Shown: positions 51,190-61,600 of the stretch, piece by piece | Layout of the letters: each line of letters starts with the position of its first letter | Numbering within the stretch: the first letter of the stretch is position 1 | Program-made: the position numbers and the translations under genes | Assembly: GCA_037367405.1 (NCBI GenBank) | Contig: JAZKJV010003124.1 | Coordinates: 1-64,000 of the forward strand | Reading direction: 5' to 3' | Length of the DNA: 64,000 nt | Source: Ottelia alismoides | Lineage: Eukaryota > Streptophyta > Magnoliopsida > Alismatales > Hydrocharitaceae | The notes under the pieces: model-generated | Seen by the model: the letters and a program-made list of their open reading frames with translations, nothing else | Databases searched by the model: none | Told to the model about the DNA's origin: nothing

Positions 51190-52560
51190 ATTAATTGGAC
51201 ACCCCCAAGTTGAAGAACCATTGTATGCACCCTCCTGTCGCATCATACCCTACCAGTACGGGGGTCTCGCTTCCCAGTCAGCGAACTTGGGGGGCTAGGG
51301 GGCCCTGGTTAGCCCCCCCCCCCTGCGGGGGTGCGGGGGCAGCGAGAATAGTACGGGGGTCTCCTTCACCATTGTTTCCATCAAAAGTACACTCCATATA
51401 TTCAGTCTTAGCCCTACTTATACAAAATCCTTTAGTCTCCAAAGTATGTCTCCAGACCTCAAGCTTCTCGTTTACTCCTCTAGTCTCCTCAATCAATACA
51501 ATATCATCAGTGAATAACATACACTAAGGTATCTCATCATGAATAAATTTGCAAGCCAAGTCAAACCACGCTCACCTAAAACTCTCGAAACTTCTACAGG
51601 AATGTCATCAGGTCCTATACATTTCCCATGTCTCATAACCTTCAAAGCATCCTCTACTTCCTTTGTATTCTTATGTAGTTTGCACAATTCAAGTAATAAC
51701 TTTCACTACTAGCTAGATTTTCCGAAGTAATCTTTCTATTTCCTTCCCTAATGAAAAGCATATGGAAGTATTGCTTTCATCTAGTCTCCATATCAATCTG
51801 ACTAACAAGCACTTGAGAAAGATTTTTAGTCTTTCTTTCTCTTGCTTTAGTCAGCTTGAATATATCCTTTTGATCCTCCTTAGAATCGAGATTTTGTACA
51901 AAACTTCATAAGATTTTGACTTAGCTTCGCTTACCGGCATCTTTGATTCCTTCTTAGCAATTTGTAGTTTGTGACAATTCCATCTAAAGCAAGTTCTTTA
52001 AATTTTGAGCTTCTCTGGCACCCCTCCACTCCATCACCAAGCCTCCTTTTGGCCTAGAACTCCTCCCTTTGACTCGTCTAGCATCTTTTTGGCTACCCTT
52101 CGGATATAAGATGCTGTCGCCTCCCACATTTCATTAGCACTTTCGTTACAATCCCAATATATGTCTTCTAAAACCTTCTCCCTGAAGCTTAATTGCTTTA
52201 ATTGAAAATTCCATCATCTAGTTTTAGTGATCTTGGAAACCCTCATTTTCTTTACTGATACTTTTATTTGCATGTTCATTATTAACAAGCGATGTTGGGT
52301 GGTCAAGCTCTCTCCTAGGATTACTTTACAGTCTTTACACACAACCGATCTCTTTTTATCAATGCATAGTAGTCTATATGTGTTCTAGTCGAGCCACTCT
52401 TATAAGTAATTAAATACTCCTCCCTCTTCTTGAAGATAGTATTCGCAAGGCAATAGCGGGGTTCATTCTGGATATAACTTCTTACCTCAAGCCATCCCAG
52501 TCACCTCCACAAGCACATCAAGTCAAGGTAAAATCTTTTTCCTGACTTAAATCATTCCCT
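51190..52560 (-). pseudogene. RTE-like LINE remnant, antisense
   Basis: Minus-strand non-LTR retrotransposon remnant. Readable pieces from upstream to downstream: MWEATASYIRRVAK (about 52140), KLAKAREKKTK (about 51850), VEDALKVMRHGKCIGPDDIP and VEVSRVLGERGLTWLANLF (51687-51530), and [20 protein letters not shown] with [20 protein letters not shown] (51520-51400). The F-T-D-D-I-V-L-I box and the following text are typical of plant RTE-clade RT. About 450 bp of RT between the last two pieces is missing. Stops and indels throughout. The downstream part (51190-51350) is a G/C-rich repeat also seen at 63775-63900. Confidence 0.7.
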
Positions 52561-52689
52561 AAGGATTATATTTTGAATTAATTACTTTCTTGATATTCAA
52601 TAGCTTGTTTTCCAGAGTAATCCTCATTAATCATTATCACTGTTGTCAGTTGTCACTGTCCTGAATATATATATATGGGTCTTCTTGAA

Positions 52690-52857
52690 CTCCTGAAGAG
52701 GCATTTGGAAAAAAAACTCTTATCTTCCAAATAAATGACATCTCCTGATGCAATATTTAAATTTAGAATCATGACACCGAAAGCGTTTTGGTGTTTAAGA
52801 GTAGCCCAAAATGTACACTTTATAACCTAGGCGTTTAGCATTTTTATGCTTGGGTAC
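52690..52857 (-). pseudogene. Antisense copia integrase-end fragment
   Basis: On the minus strand the text resembles the K-C-V-F-L-G-Y-S ... R-C-Y-D region after the copia integrase core: KVYILGYS, TPKRFRCHDS, SGDVIYLEDKSFF. The sequence upstream of KVYILGYS (PKHKNAKRLG) reads across the GGTAC target site and continues at 57863-57883, so copia A inserted into this fragment. Confidence 0.6.
52853..52857 (+). other. Target site duplication GGTAC (left)
   Basis: Identical to 57858-57862; together they flank copia A. Confidence 0.9.
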
Positions 52858-53005
52858 TGTTAACGTATACAATAAGAGTAGTTCTGTATTTTTCGTTATT
52901 TTGTTTTCCTCTTAGTATGTTTTATGTAATTTACCCATAGGCTACTCTCCTATATAAGAGAGCCTAGGGTTCATGGAATAAACAAGTTATTCATTTTTCC
53001 CAACA
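52858..53005 (+). repeat. 5' LTR of copia A (148 bp)
   Basis: TGTTAACGTATAC to CCCAACA. Contains the TATA-type CTATATAAGAGAGCC (52950-52964). Identical to 57710-57857. Confidence 0.97.
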
Positions 53006-53017
53006 TGGTATCAGAGC
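53006..53017 (+). other. Primer binding site of copia A (initiator Met-tRNA)
   Basis: TGGTATCAGAGC directly after the LTR; the standard plant copia primer site complementary to initiator tRNA-Met. Confidence 0.95.
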
Positions 53018-53518
53018 GACGGTCCTAGACCGGAGTTCTTGAAACCCTAACCCTAATCCCAGCCCCACCCGCCAGCCTCTTCCTCGTCGATCGGCGCCGC
53101 CTCTCCTCTCCGATCGGCGCCGCCTCTCCTCTTCGATCGACGCCGCCTCTCTCTTCTTCTCGGGCTGCACGCACTGCGCCATCTTCGTGCGTGCGTGCGG
53201 TAGCAAGCACACGAGAGTGCGGTGCTGTGCATCGCCTGCGTGTGGTGCATCGCCATCACCAGTGCACACTGCGCACCTGTGCACCTTGCGCATCCGTGGT
53301 ACCCTAGCGTGCATCCCAACACGCCAAACAGTGCGTGTATTGCGCATATTCATCCAGCGCACCAGTAGGTCGTACGGGGGGCACGCATCAGCCCTAGAGC
53401 GCACACCATAGTCAACATGGGTTTAGTTGCTTGAGGTCTACACGAGCAACTAAACCCGTCTATGTCTTTGTAGACAAGTCATATTCTCTATCAATCGTTC
53501 CAGTCTTCAGTATCAAGT
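53018..53518 (+). other. Leader of copia A
   Basis: About 500 bp, GC-rich, with a repeated CGATCGGCGCCGCCTCTCCT unit (53089-53150, about 2.5 copies). Frames here on the minus strand are composition artefacts. No short upstream ORF of note. Confidence 0.6.
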
Positions 53519-55054
53519 ATGTCCGAAAGCAAGGCAGATATCCCATCTAGTGGCGCATTCCGTGGTCCAGCGCCGATTGTCAAGATGGACGGTACCAACT
53601 ATGAACTGTGGGCAATGCAGTTCATGAGTATGATGAAGTCTACGGGTAAGAAGCACATTCTTACCGAACCAGAGCCTGCTGAGAAGACTGGAACCTATGC
53701 CTCCTGGGAGGCTGATGACGCATACGCCAAAGTTTGGCTATCTGGCACATTGGCAATTGAGATTGCCAATGACATCCTCCATCAACCCACAGCGAAGGAT
53801 ATGTGGGACATTCTGGCGGCTACATATTCCCAGGCAAAGAACGAGACAAAGATTCTGCAACTCCAGCATGATATCTTCACCATCAAGCAGAATGGTCGCC
53901 CCCTTCATTCTCTCTATACGTCACTGAGAGGGATGTTTGAGAAGCTATATAGCTTCATGCCCTTGACAGCCACGCCAGAACAGCAGAAGACATATAGGAA
54001 CGCCACTATGGTGGGAGTGTTCCTAGCTGCACTTGATCCTGAGTACGAGGCAGCACGATCACAGATTTTGGCCGACTCTACAATTCCTCCAATGGAGGAA
54101 GCCTTCCATAGACTGAGTCGGATTACAGTTCCCTCAACTGCTGCAAGTCAGAATTCTTCAGCCATGGCAGCAACCAGAGGTCGTGGCTCTCATTACCAGG
54201 GCCGTGGACGTGGACCCCGTGGGAGGAGTGGCCACACTAGGCCAACATGCACCTATTGCCACCGAGTTGGACATAATGAAGATACATGCTATTCAAAGCA
54301 TGGATTTCCTGCATCTGCACGAGCCGCTGAGCAGATAGAGCCCCCATCTGCTGCTACCTTAGATCAGCGATTTGAAGATCTAGTTGCCCGTCTGAGGGGC
54401 ATTATCCCACCATCGGGTCCAGCACCGATTACAGAGAGCCATTCCGATGCAGTTGCTTCTGCCTCCACTTCTACCAGTGCTTCAGGTAGTATACTTGCAC
54501 TTCATAGTAGTAGTCCTGATACATTGCCATGGATTATGGACTCAGGCGCTACACATCACCTATGTGGCGACCAGAGTCTACTTACATGTTATACCCAGAT
54601 TCCTCCGGGACGGACAGTTGTCATTGCAAATGGCACACATTCCCCCATCACTGGTCAGGGGGAGATTAGATTGACACCGTCTATGCAGCTCAAGAATGTG
54701 CTACATGCACCTGATTTTTCAATGAACCTATTGTCAATTAGTCAGATTACGAAGGATCTTCATTGTCGGGCAATTTTTGATTCATCGTCTTTTATTTTTC
54801 AGGACATCCATACGGGCAACGTGATTGGTCGTGGCTATGAGCAAGGAGGCCTTTACCGCCTGAATCAGACCCCATTTGCTGGAACCACATCCTCTTCTTC
54901 TGGCCAAGTATCCCCTTTACTGTGGCATCTGCGTTTAGGTCATTTACCGCTTCAGAAGTTACGTCGAGTAGTGCCTTATAGCCTTCCTCACACATATGTT
55001 CAGTGTGAGGCATGTCAGTTGGGAAAGCATCACAGGTTGTCCTGGTCGGAGTAG
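53519..55054 (+). CDS. Copia A gag-protease and pre-integrase domain (511 aa)
   Basis: Start ATG 53519 is the first in frame after the leader. Residues about 20-195 are the copia gag (UBN2-type) domain (MDGTNYELWAMQF, MWDILAATYSQAKNE). Residues 218-238 are Arg/Gly-rich. Residue 244 begins a CCHC zinc knuckle, CTYCHRVGHNEDTC. Residue 341 is the catalytic Asp of protease (WIMDSGATHHLCG). Residues 455-505 are the GAG-pre-integrase zinc region (LLWHLRLGHLPLQ, CEACQLGKHH). Gag packages the RNA and protease cuts the polyprotein. The frame ends at TAG 55052-55054, and the remaining pol is in another frame that overlaps by about 58 bases. Copia elements normally use one continuous frame, so this is either a disabling indel or a frameshift site. 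Confidence 0.9.
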   Translation: MSESKADIPSSGAFRGPAPIVKMDGTNYELWAMQFMSMMKSTGKKHILTEPEPAEKTGTYASWEADDAYAKVWLSGTLAIEIANDILHQPTAKDMWDILAATYSQAKNETKILQLQHDIFTIKQNGRPLHSLYTSLRGMFEKLYSFMPLTATPEQQKTYRNATMVGVFLAALDPEYEAARSQILADSTIPPMEEAFHRLSRITVPSTAASQNSSAMAATRGRGSHYQGRGRGPRGRSGHTRPTCTYCHRVGHNEDTCYSKHGFPASARAAEQIEPPSAATLDQRFEDLVARLRGIIPPSGPAPITESHSDAVASASTSTSASGSILALHSSSPDTLPWIMDSGATHHLCGDQSLLTCYTQIPPGRTVVIANGTHSPITGQGEIRLTPSMQLKNVLHAPDFSMNLLSISQITKDLHCRAIFDSSSFIFQDIHTGNVIGRGYEQGGLYRLNQTPFAGTTSSSSGQVSPLLWHLRLGHLPLQKLRRVVPYSLPHTYVQCEACQLGKHHRLSWSE

Positions 55055-57515
55055 TACCTCCAAGTTTGAGTTATTTCATGTTGATGTCTGGGGTCCGAGT
55101 CGTGTACCTGATCATCAGGGACACAGATATTATATTGTATTTGTGGATGATTTTTCTAGAGTGTCGTGGGTGTTTCTGATGAAAAATAAATCTGAAGCCG
55201 GAAATATAATTATTCATTTTCTGAATGAAATCCAAAATGTTTTTTCTACGTCTGTGAAATGTGTAAGAAGTGACAATGCTTTAGAGTTGTGCACTAATTT
55301 TCTTGCTAATTACTACTCATCAAAAGGAATTGTTCACCAAACATCTTGTGCCCATACATCTCAACAGAATGGGATTGCTGAAAGAAAACACCGTCACCTC
55401 CTTGATGTCACTAGATCTCTACTTATACAGAGTCATGTTCCATATTCCTACTGGGGTGATGCAGTTCTTACTGCATGTTACCTAATCAATCGGATGCCTT
55501 CGTCTGTCTTGAATGAACAGATTCCGTTCTCACTCATTTATCCTGACAAGGATCTGTTTACTCTCACTCCTCGTGTGTTTGGGTCAGTTGCATTTGTCCA
55601 TCAGTTGTCACCGGGTACTGACAAGCTCTCTCCTAGGGCTGTCAAGTGTGTCTTTGTCGGGTACTCCAGAACTCAAAAGGGGTACAAGTGCTTTGATCCT
55701 TTGCGTCGGCGGTATATGATTAGTGCAGATGTTACATTTTTTGAATCTAGTATGTATTTTTCAGCATCTGGAGACAATCAGCTTCCACCTACACCACATG
55801 ATGCCATATACATGACACCACTACCACCTCAGATGCCATCATCAGAACCTCCACCACCACCACCACTACCACAACAGCCCATCTCACCATTCCCGTTCCA
55901 TTATACCCGTAGGCCTCCTCCACCAGCTCATGGTCATGACTCATCTACTAGCTCGCCTATGGTATGTAATGAGAATATTAATGTTGATGGATCTGACGAC
56001 ATTTCTGAGCAGGATGTGGTGCAGGAGCCAGATGAGCCGACAACTGATTTGGATGTACCCATTGCTTTAAGGAAGTCGACGAGGAGTTGCGTCAAATATC
56101 CATTATCAGCCTCCGTGTCTTTTGAGCGGCTATCTGGAGATTTCAGATCGTTTGCTATGGCACTTTCAGCCATAGATATTCCACGGAATCATCATGAGGC
56201 TCTGCAGGATAGTAGATGGCGGCTTGCAATGGAAGAAGAAATGGCCGCACTTCAGTCCAGAGGAACTTGGACTTTGGTTTCTATACCTCCAGATGCGAAT
56301 CCAGTGAGCTGCAAGTGGGTGTTCACAGTGAAGCAGAATGCAGATGGATCCATTGACAGGTACAAGGCACGTCTGGTGGCACGTGGCTTCACACAAACAT
56401 ATGGGGTGGATTATCTTGACACCTTCTCGCCAGTGGCACGTCATTCCACCCTAAGGATCTTGTTGTCAGTTGCAGTTGCTCGAGACTGGCCGCTCCATCA
56501 GTTGGACGTGAAGAATGCATTTCTATATGGAGATTTGCAGGAGGAAGTATATATGCAACAGCCACCTGGTTTTGCTGTTGAGGGGGAGTGCTCCAAGGTA
56601 TGCAGGTTGCATAAGGCTATATATGGCCTTAAGCAGAGTCCCAGAGCATGGTTTCAGAAGCTCTCGGATCTCTTCGAGAAACAAGGATACAAACGCTCCA
56701 ATGCTGATCATTCCTTGTTTGTACAGAAAACAGTGAGAGGTATCATTGTCATTATGGTTTATGTTGATGACATCTTGATTACAGGAGATGATGTGCAGGG
56801 CATAAGGCAGGCGAAAGAAATGCTGGGTAGTGAGTTTGTCACTAAGGATCTTGGGGTCCTTAGATACTTTCTGGGGCTTGAATTTGCCAGAAATTCCTAT
56901 GGGCTAGTCATGTCACAAAGGAAATATTTTACTGACCTGTTGAGTGAAACAGGTATGCTCGAGTGTCGACCTGCTACGACACCAATGGACCCCAGCATGA
57001 AGCTTTATGAAGATAACACAGAGGAGGTGGACAGGAGAAGATATAGAGAACTGGTAGGCAAACTGTTATATGTCACGATCACTAGGCCAGATATATTGTT
57101 TGCAGTGAGCCGTGTGAGCCAGTTCATGGAGCAACCACGCCAGGTGCATATGGATGCAATACATATGATACTTAGATATCTCAAATCTTCTCCAGGTGCA
57201 GGTCTGCTATTCAAGAAAGGAAAGGGGATTTCTATCTCAGCATGCGCAGATGCAGACTATGCAGGATGTCCCAAGGATAGGAAGTCCACCTCAGGGTATG
57301 CTGTCTATGTTGGAGATGTCCTAGTCTCATGGAGGAGCAAGAAACAGACTGTGGTAGCTAAATCTAGTGCTGAATCCGAATATAGGGCTATGGCCCAGGC
57401 TACTACAGAGATGATGTGGGTGAAAGCGGTGCTGACAAATCTATGTTTAGATGTACCACTTCCTATGAACTTGGAATGTGATAATCAGGCTGCTTTGTTT
57501 ATCTGCTTTCCATGA
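54996..57515 (+). CDS. Copia A integrase, reverse transcriptase, RNase H (839 codons)
   Basis: Open frame whose in-family text starts at about 55050 (STSKFELFHVDVWGPS). Integrase core: Asp30, Asp93 (RSDNALEL) and Glu129 (NGIAERKHRH), 35 residues between the last two. A Pro-rich hinge (residues about 265-310) leads to RT: NPVSCKWVFTVKQNADGSID, LDVKNAFLYGDLQEEVYM, and YVDDILITGDD at 589. RNase H contains ACADADYAGCPKDRKSTSGY and WRSKKQTVVAKSSAESEYRA. At 57505 an 11-base deletion relative to copia B and C shifts the frame, and TGA follows at 57513-57515, so the last 60 residues lie in another frame (57516-57702). No separate promoter; it would be made as part of the gag-pol polyprotein. Confidence 0.9.
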   Translation: MFSVRHVSWESITGCPGRSSTSKFELFHVDVWGPSRVPDHQGHRYYIVFVDDFSRVSWVFLMKNKSEAGNIIIHFLNEIQNVFSTSVKCVRSDNALELCTNFLANYYSSKGIVHQTSCAHTSQQNGIAERKHRHLLDVTRSLLIQSHVPYSYWGDAVLTACYLINRMPSSVLNEQIPFSLIYPDKDLFTLTPRVFGSVAFVHQLSPGTDKLSPRAVKCVFVGYSRTQKGYKCFDPLRRRYMISADVTFFESSMYFSASGDNQLPPTPHDAIYMTPLPPQMPSSEPPPPPPLPQQPISPFPFHYTRRPPPPAHGHDSSTSSPMVCNENINVDGSDDISEQDVVQEPDEPTTDLDVPIALRKSTRSCVKYPLSASVSFERLSGDFRSFAMALSAIDIPRNHHEALQDSRWRLAMEEEMAALQSRGTWTLVSIPPDANPVSCKWVFTVKQNADGSIDRYKARLVARGFTQTYGVDYLDTFSPVARHSTLRILLSVAVARDWPLHQLDVKNAFLYGDLQEEVYMQQPPGFAVEGECSKVCRLHKAIYGLKQSPRAWFQKLSDLFEKQGYKRSNADHSLFVQKTVRGIIVIMVYVDDILITGDDVQGIRQAKEMLGSEFVTKDLGVLRYFLGLEFARNSYGLVMSQRKYFTDLLSETGMLECRPATTPMDPSMKLYEDNTEEVDRRRYRELVGKLLYVTITRPDILFAVSRVSQFMEQPRQVHMDAIHMILRYLKSSPGAGLLFKKGKGISISACADADYAGCPKDRKSTSGYAVYVGDVLVSWRSKKQTVVAKSSAESEYRAMAQATTEMMWVKAVLTNLCLDVPLPMNLECDNQAALFICFP

Positions 57516-57702
57516 GCGGACCAAGCATATTGAGGTGGATTGTCACTTCATACGTGATATGATTCAGAAAGGATTCATTGCTACATCTCATGTTACTTCA
57601 GAGAATCAGACTGCAGACATATTCACCAAGGCATTGCTACGAGGTCCATTTCAGAAGTGTGCTTCCAAGCTGAGCATGATTGATATCTATGCTCCATCTT
57701 GA
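57516..57702 (+). pseudogene. C-terminal RNase H tail of copia A, out of frame
   Basis: After the 11-base deletion the family C-terminus continues in another frame: FHERTKHIEVDCHFIRDMIQ, TADIFTKALLRGPFQKC, ASKLSMIDIYAPS and stop at 57700-57702. It shows that the break is an indel in this copy and not a natural end. Confidence 0.85.
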
Positions 57703-57709
57703 GGGGGAG
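57701..57709 (+). other. Polypurine tract of copia A
   Basis: GAGGGGGAG directly before the 3' LTR. Confidence 0.9.
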
Positions 57710-57857
57710 TGTTAACGTATACAATAAGAGTAGTTCTGTATTTTTCGTTATTTTGTTTTCCTCTTAGTATGTTTTATGTAATTTACCCATAGGCTACTCT
57801 CCTATATAAGAGAGCCTAGGGTTCATGGAATAAACAAGTTATTCATTTTTCCCAACA
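57710..57857 (+). repeat. 3' LTR of copia A (148 bp)
   Basis: Identical to the 5' LTR 52858-53005 by base-by-base reading. Followed by GGTAC, the second target duplication. Confidence 0.97.
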
Positions 57858-57883
57858 GGTACATATCGTAGAGATAACAAACA
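57858..57883 (-). pseudogene. Continuation of the antisense copia fragment
   Basis: Contains the second GGTAC and continues the minus-strand reading found at 52690-52857 (LLSLRYVP before KHKN). It ends at the 5' LTR of copia B. Confidence 0.5.
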
Positions 57884-58007
57884 TGTTGATATATTATTCT
57901 ATGTATTTCCTTTTATTTCTATGTAATCTGCCCAAACAGGCTTCTTCTCTACATAGGAGAACCTTAGAACCTCATGAATAAACAACTCTCTTTCCTTCCT
58001 CTCCACA
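57884..58007 (+). repeat. 5' LTR of copia B (124 bp)
   Basis: TGTTGATATATT to CTCTCCACA, followed by a degenerate primer site. The TATA-type site is altered to CTACATAGGAGA. Confidence 0.75.
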
Positions 58008-58662
58008 TAGTATCAGAACGACGATCCTAGGCTCGAGTTCTCGTACCTCGTTTTCCTCCCCCCCCCCACCACCCCTTTTTTTCTCAGCCTTGCGCGCCGT
58101 TGGGCGCCTTTACGGGGTGTTGCACCATCGTTGCCTCCCTCCAAGGGTTGCTACGCAGCCATTGGACCTCTCCGAGGTCTGTTGCGTCGCCGCCCAGCCC
58201 TTCCAAGGGCTGTTGTGCCACAACATCCCCCATAGGGCACCTTTGCATCTTCGTAGAGCCACCCTAGGCCCCTTTTGACGCACCCCAGGCCACTTTGGGC
58301 CACCAGAATCATTGCCCAACCCCTCCTTAGACTACTTGTGCCTCCGCCAAACCCCTTAGGGCATCCTTCTTCGCCGCAAGTTACACCAAGGCCCCCTTAG
58401 GCAACCGACACAATCCAGGAATCTATTGTGATCATGTTCAGCATGTTCTCGACGATCCAAACCCCTTTTTCAGTCTGATTTTGATTGGAAAATGGTGATT
58501 TCTAACTTTTAAGCATCGCTCAAGCCCTCTCGCATACCCCATATTGATGAGGATGGTCGTATGAGTCTATATGTACAATCAATCCTCTAATATGATCGTG
58601 TAGATTCGTTCAGATCAGCCTACTACGCTAGTCGAGTTCCGTTTCAACCCTTTTTCTTCATC
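58008..58662 (+). other. Leader of copia B
   Basis: Non-coding, C/T-rich with several GCCCCTT/AAGGGC-type repeats and a C9 run near 58059. No gene seen. Confidence 0.45.
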
Positions 58663-61600
58663 ATGTCAGAGAGCAAGGGTGATGTCTTCTCTTCGCTTAA
58701 TGCCTTAAATGGTCTGACTCCCATCGTGAAGATGGATGGGACCAACTATGAGTTGTACTCCATGCAATTCTTAACCCCCATGCAATAATAAGGAGCACAT
58801 TCTGACACAATCGGAATCGATGGATAAGGTTGGAGAGAATGCTTCGTGAAAGTAAGATGATGCATGCGTGTGTATTTGGTTCTTGGGGATTCTCGTCATG
58901 GAGATTGTCAATTATATCGTGCATCAGCACATTGCCAAGGCAATGTGGGATATATTGGAAGCCCCATATACTCAAGCGAAGAATGAGGCCAAGATTCTTT
59001 AGTTATAGTTTGACATCTACACGAGTCACATGACCAAGCAGATTGGTCGTCCTCTGCAGGGTTTCTTCTATTCGCTTCGTGGCATGTTTGGGAAGCTTCA
59101 CAGCATCATGCTCATGACCGCATCTACTGAGCACCAGATAGCATACACAAACTCCGAGATGGTTAGAGATTTCTTGGTTGCTCTACACCCTAATTACGAG
59201 GCAGCACGCACACAGCTTCTTATCGATGCAGTTATACCTCCCATGGAGAAAGCATACAATCGTCTCAGCAGGATCACTAACCTACCACCTGCCACCACAC
59301 ATATCTCCTCAGCGATGAATGCATTTCGTACCAGGGGAGGTTCAACTCAATTCAGAGGGTGTGGTCCTCGTTATAAAGGAGGCGAATGTAAATGTGGTTC
59401 ATGCACCTATTGTCGTCATCCTGGTCCTTTCGAGGATATATGCTATCAGAAGCATGGCTATCCTATTTCTGCTCATATAGCCGAGCAATCAGAGCCTCCT
59501 AACAGTCAGGCCCCTTCTACAGATTCGCAACTAATTGACATTGTCGCCAACTCTAAGAGAGATAATGACTCTTGTTGATACCACTATAGGTTCCCCGTAT
59601 GTTGCAACCACTGCTAGAGCATCTTCGAGCTTCTTAAGTATAGCCTATGCTTTTACCAATTATAGCAGGGCAGATATGATAGAGTGGATTGTGGACTCTG
59701 GTGCTTCCCATCATCTGGATGGAGACAGAGCACGGTTCAATTCATACAAATTTATACCCCTAGGCAGACGGTGTCATTGCGAATGGGGCTCATCTACCTT
59801 TTACAGGACGAGAGGATGTTCATTTGATGCCATCCGCGTACCTGCAGAAAGCGATACATGCACCTAATTTTGAGATGAATTTACTTTTTATTAGTCTTAT
59901 TACTAAGGATTTGCATTTCATGCCGTTTTTTAACACTCTTCTGTTGTGTTCTAAGACATACTCATGGGTAGGATGATTGGATGTGACTATGAACAGAGGA
60001 AACTCTACAGACTGGTCCAGTCTTTATATGGTAGTGCCTCTACCGTTCCCACTGATCAGTCTTACCATACAAGTGGCATCTTCGATTTGGTCACCTTTCT
60101 CTATAGAAGCTGGCATGTCCTCCACAGATATCCACGCATTCTACCTTCTAGTACGAGGCTTGTCAGCTTAGTAAGCATTGTCGTTCTTCTTTTCCTAGTC
60201 GTCAGAGTTATAGTAGCAGTCATTTGATCTTGTCCATTTTGACATTTAGAGTCCCAGTCGTGCTCCTGGTCACCAAGAATACATATCTTATCTTGTAACT
60301 GCGAATAATTATTCTAGACTATCTTGAGTTTTCCTTTTGGAAAGCAAGTCTAAAGTTGGGCATGTCATGAAATCTTCCATTATTAAAATAAAGAATATTT
60401 TCTCTGTTGCTTTGAAGTTTATTCGCTCTGGCAATCTCTTAGAGTTCTACACTTTTACAACTCTCTGAGTTCTTCACGTCTCCTGGTATCATACACCAAA
60501 CCTCATGAGCTTACACTTCTCGACAGAACAGTATTGTCAAACGCAAAAGCAGACAATTCTTGATGTGAACATGACACTTTTGATTCAAAACCGCACTCCA
60601 CACTCTTTCGGAGTGATCGGGTTCTCACTGCTTGCTACTTGGTGAACCATATGTTGTCTTTTGTTTTAGGAGAGAATGTCCCTTTCTCGCTTGCATTTCT
60701 CGAGAAGGACATGTTCTCCCCTACACCCTATGTGTTTGGCTCCATCGCCTTTGTTCACCACTTGACTCATGGTTGTGACAAGCTCACCCTTAAAGCCGTC
60801 ATGTGTGTCTTTGTAGGCTAAACTCGTACCCACAAGGGGTATCATTGCTTCAACATCGTTAGACAGAAGTACTATACCAGTGTTGATCTCACTTTATTTG
60901 AGTATGTAATGTATTTTTCTCATACGGATGACAAGTTGACTCCGTCTGACTCTGGCGAGGAGTTATATGTACCTCCTCTTATGGCATCATCACCTTCAAT
61001 CCCACCAGCATCTCCACCACCACCACCACCTCCATTGCCACCATCTGCACATGTAGCTCCTCCTCCACCGTCACCCCTAGTACACTGGCCTACATGTTGC
61101 AACATTTCTACTTTCGCAAGCCTCCCACAGTTTCCCAAACTCATGGGCCTTCCCCATCATCCAGCACGCCCTAAGTATGCGTTTAGCACATTGTTTCTAC
61201 TAATGGCCCTAGTTATTTGTCCATGCAGCAAGCTACTTTACAGGATGAGCACGTATCCTTTAAGGATGCTAGTGTACATATTGAGGAGGAGGCAGGTGAT
61301 ATTAATGTGTGCGAAAGCAGAGACGTACATATTCTACTTATCCTCTTGCAGCTCGAGTTTCTTTGGGGTGACTCTCAGAGGATTCCATGAGGTTTGTTGT
61401 AGGGATGTCAGATGTGGAGATACCATGGACATATCATAAGGCGATACAAGACAATTAGCGAAGCCTTGCCATGGAACAGGAGATGATCGCATTACAATCA
61501 CGTGTCATGTAGATCATTGTTACAACTTCTACATGAGCATCTATCGTGGGATACAAGTGGGGGTTCGCAGTAAAGCACCGAGCACATGGCAACATGGATC

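Larger units (their letters stand above)
52858..57857 (+). mobile_element. Ty1/copia element A, complete and young (5000 bp)
   Basis: 5' LTR 52858-53005, primer site TGGTATCAGAGC (53006-53017), gag-protease, integrase-RT-RNase H, PPT and 3' LTR 57710-57857. The LTRs are 148 bp each and identical base for base, and the 5-bp repeat GGTAC flanks the element (52853-52857, 57858-57862). So it inserted very recently in evolutionary terms. Two frame breaks (near 55045 and 57505) mean this copy cannot express an intact polyprotein by simple translation. Copia B and C are older relatives. Confidence 0.97.

Noticed and set aside
52991..53411. Overlapping frames on both strands upstream of copia A gag
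   Set aside because: They fall in the primer site and GC-rich leader with a simple repeat; not conserved in copia B.
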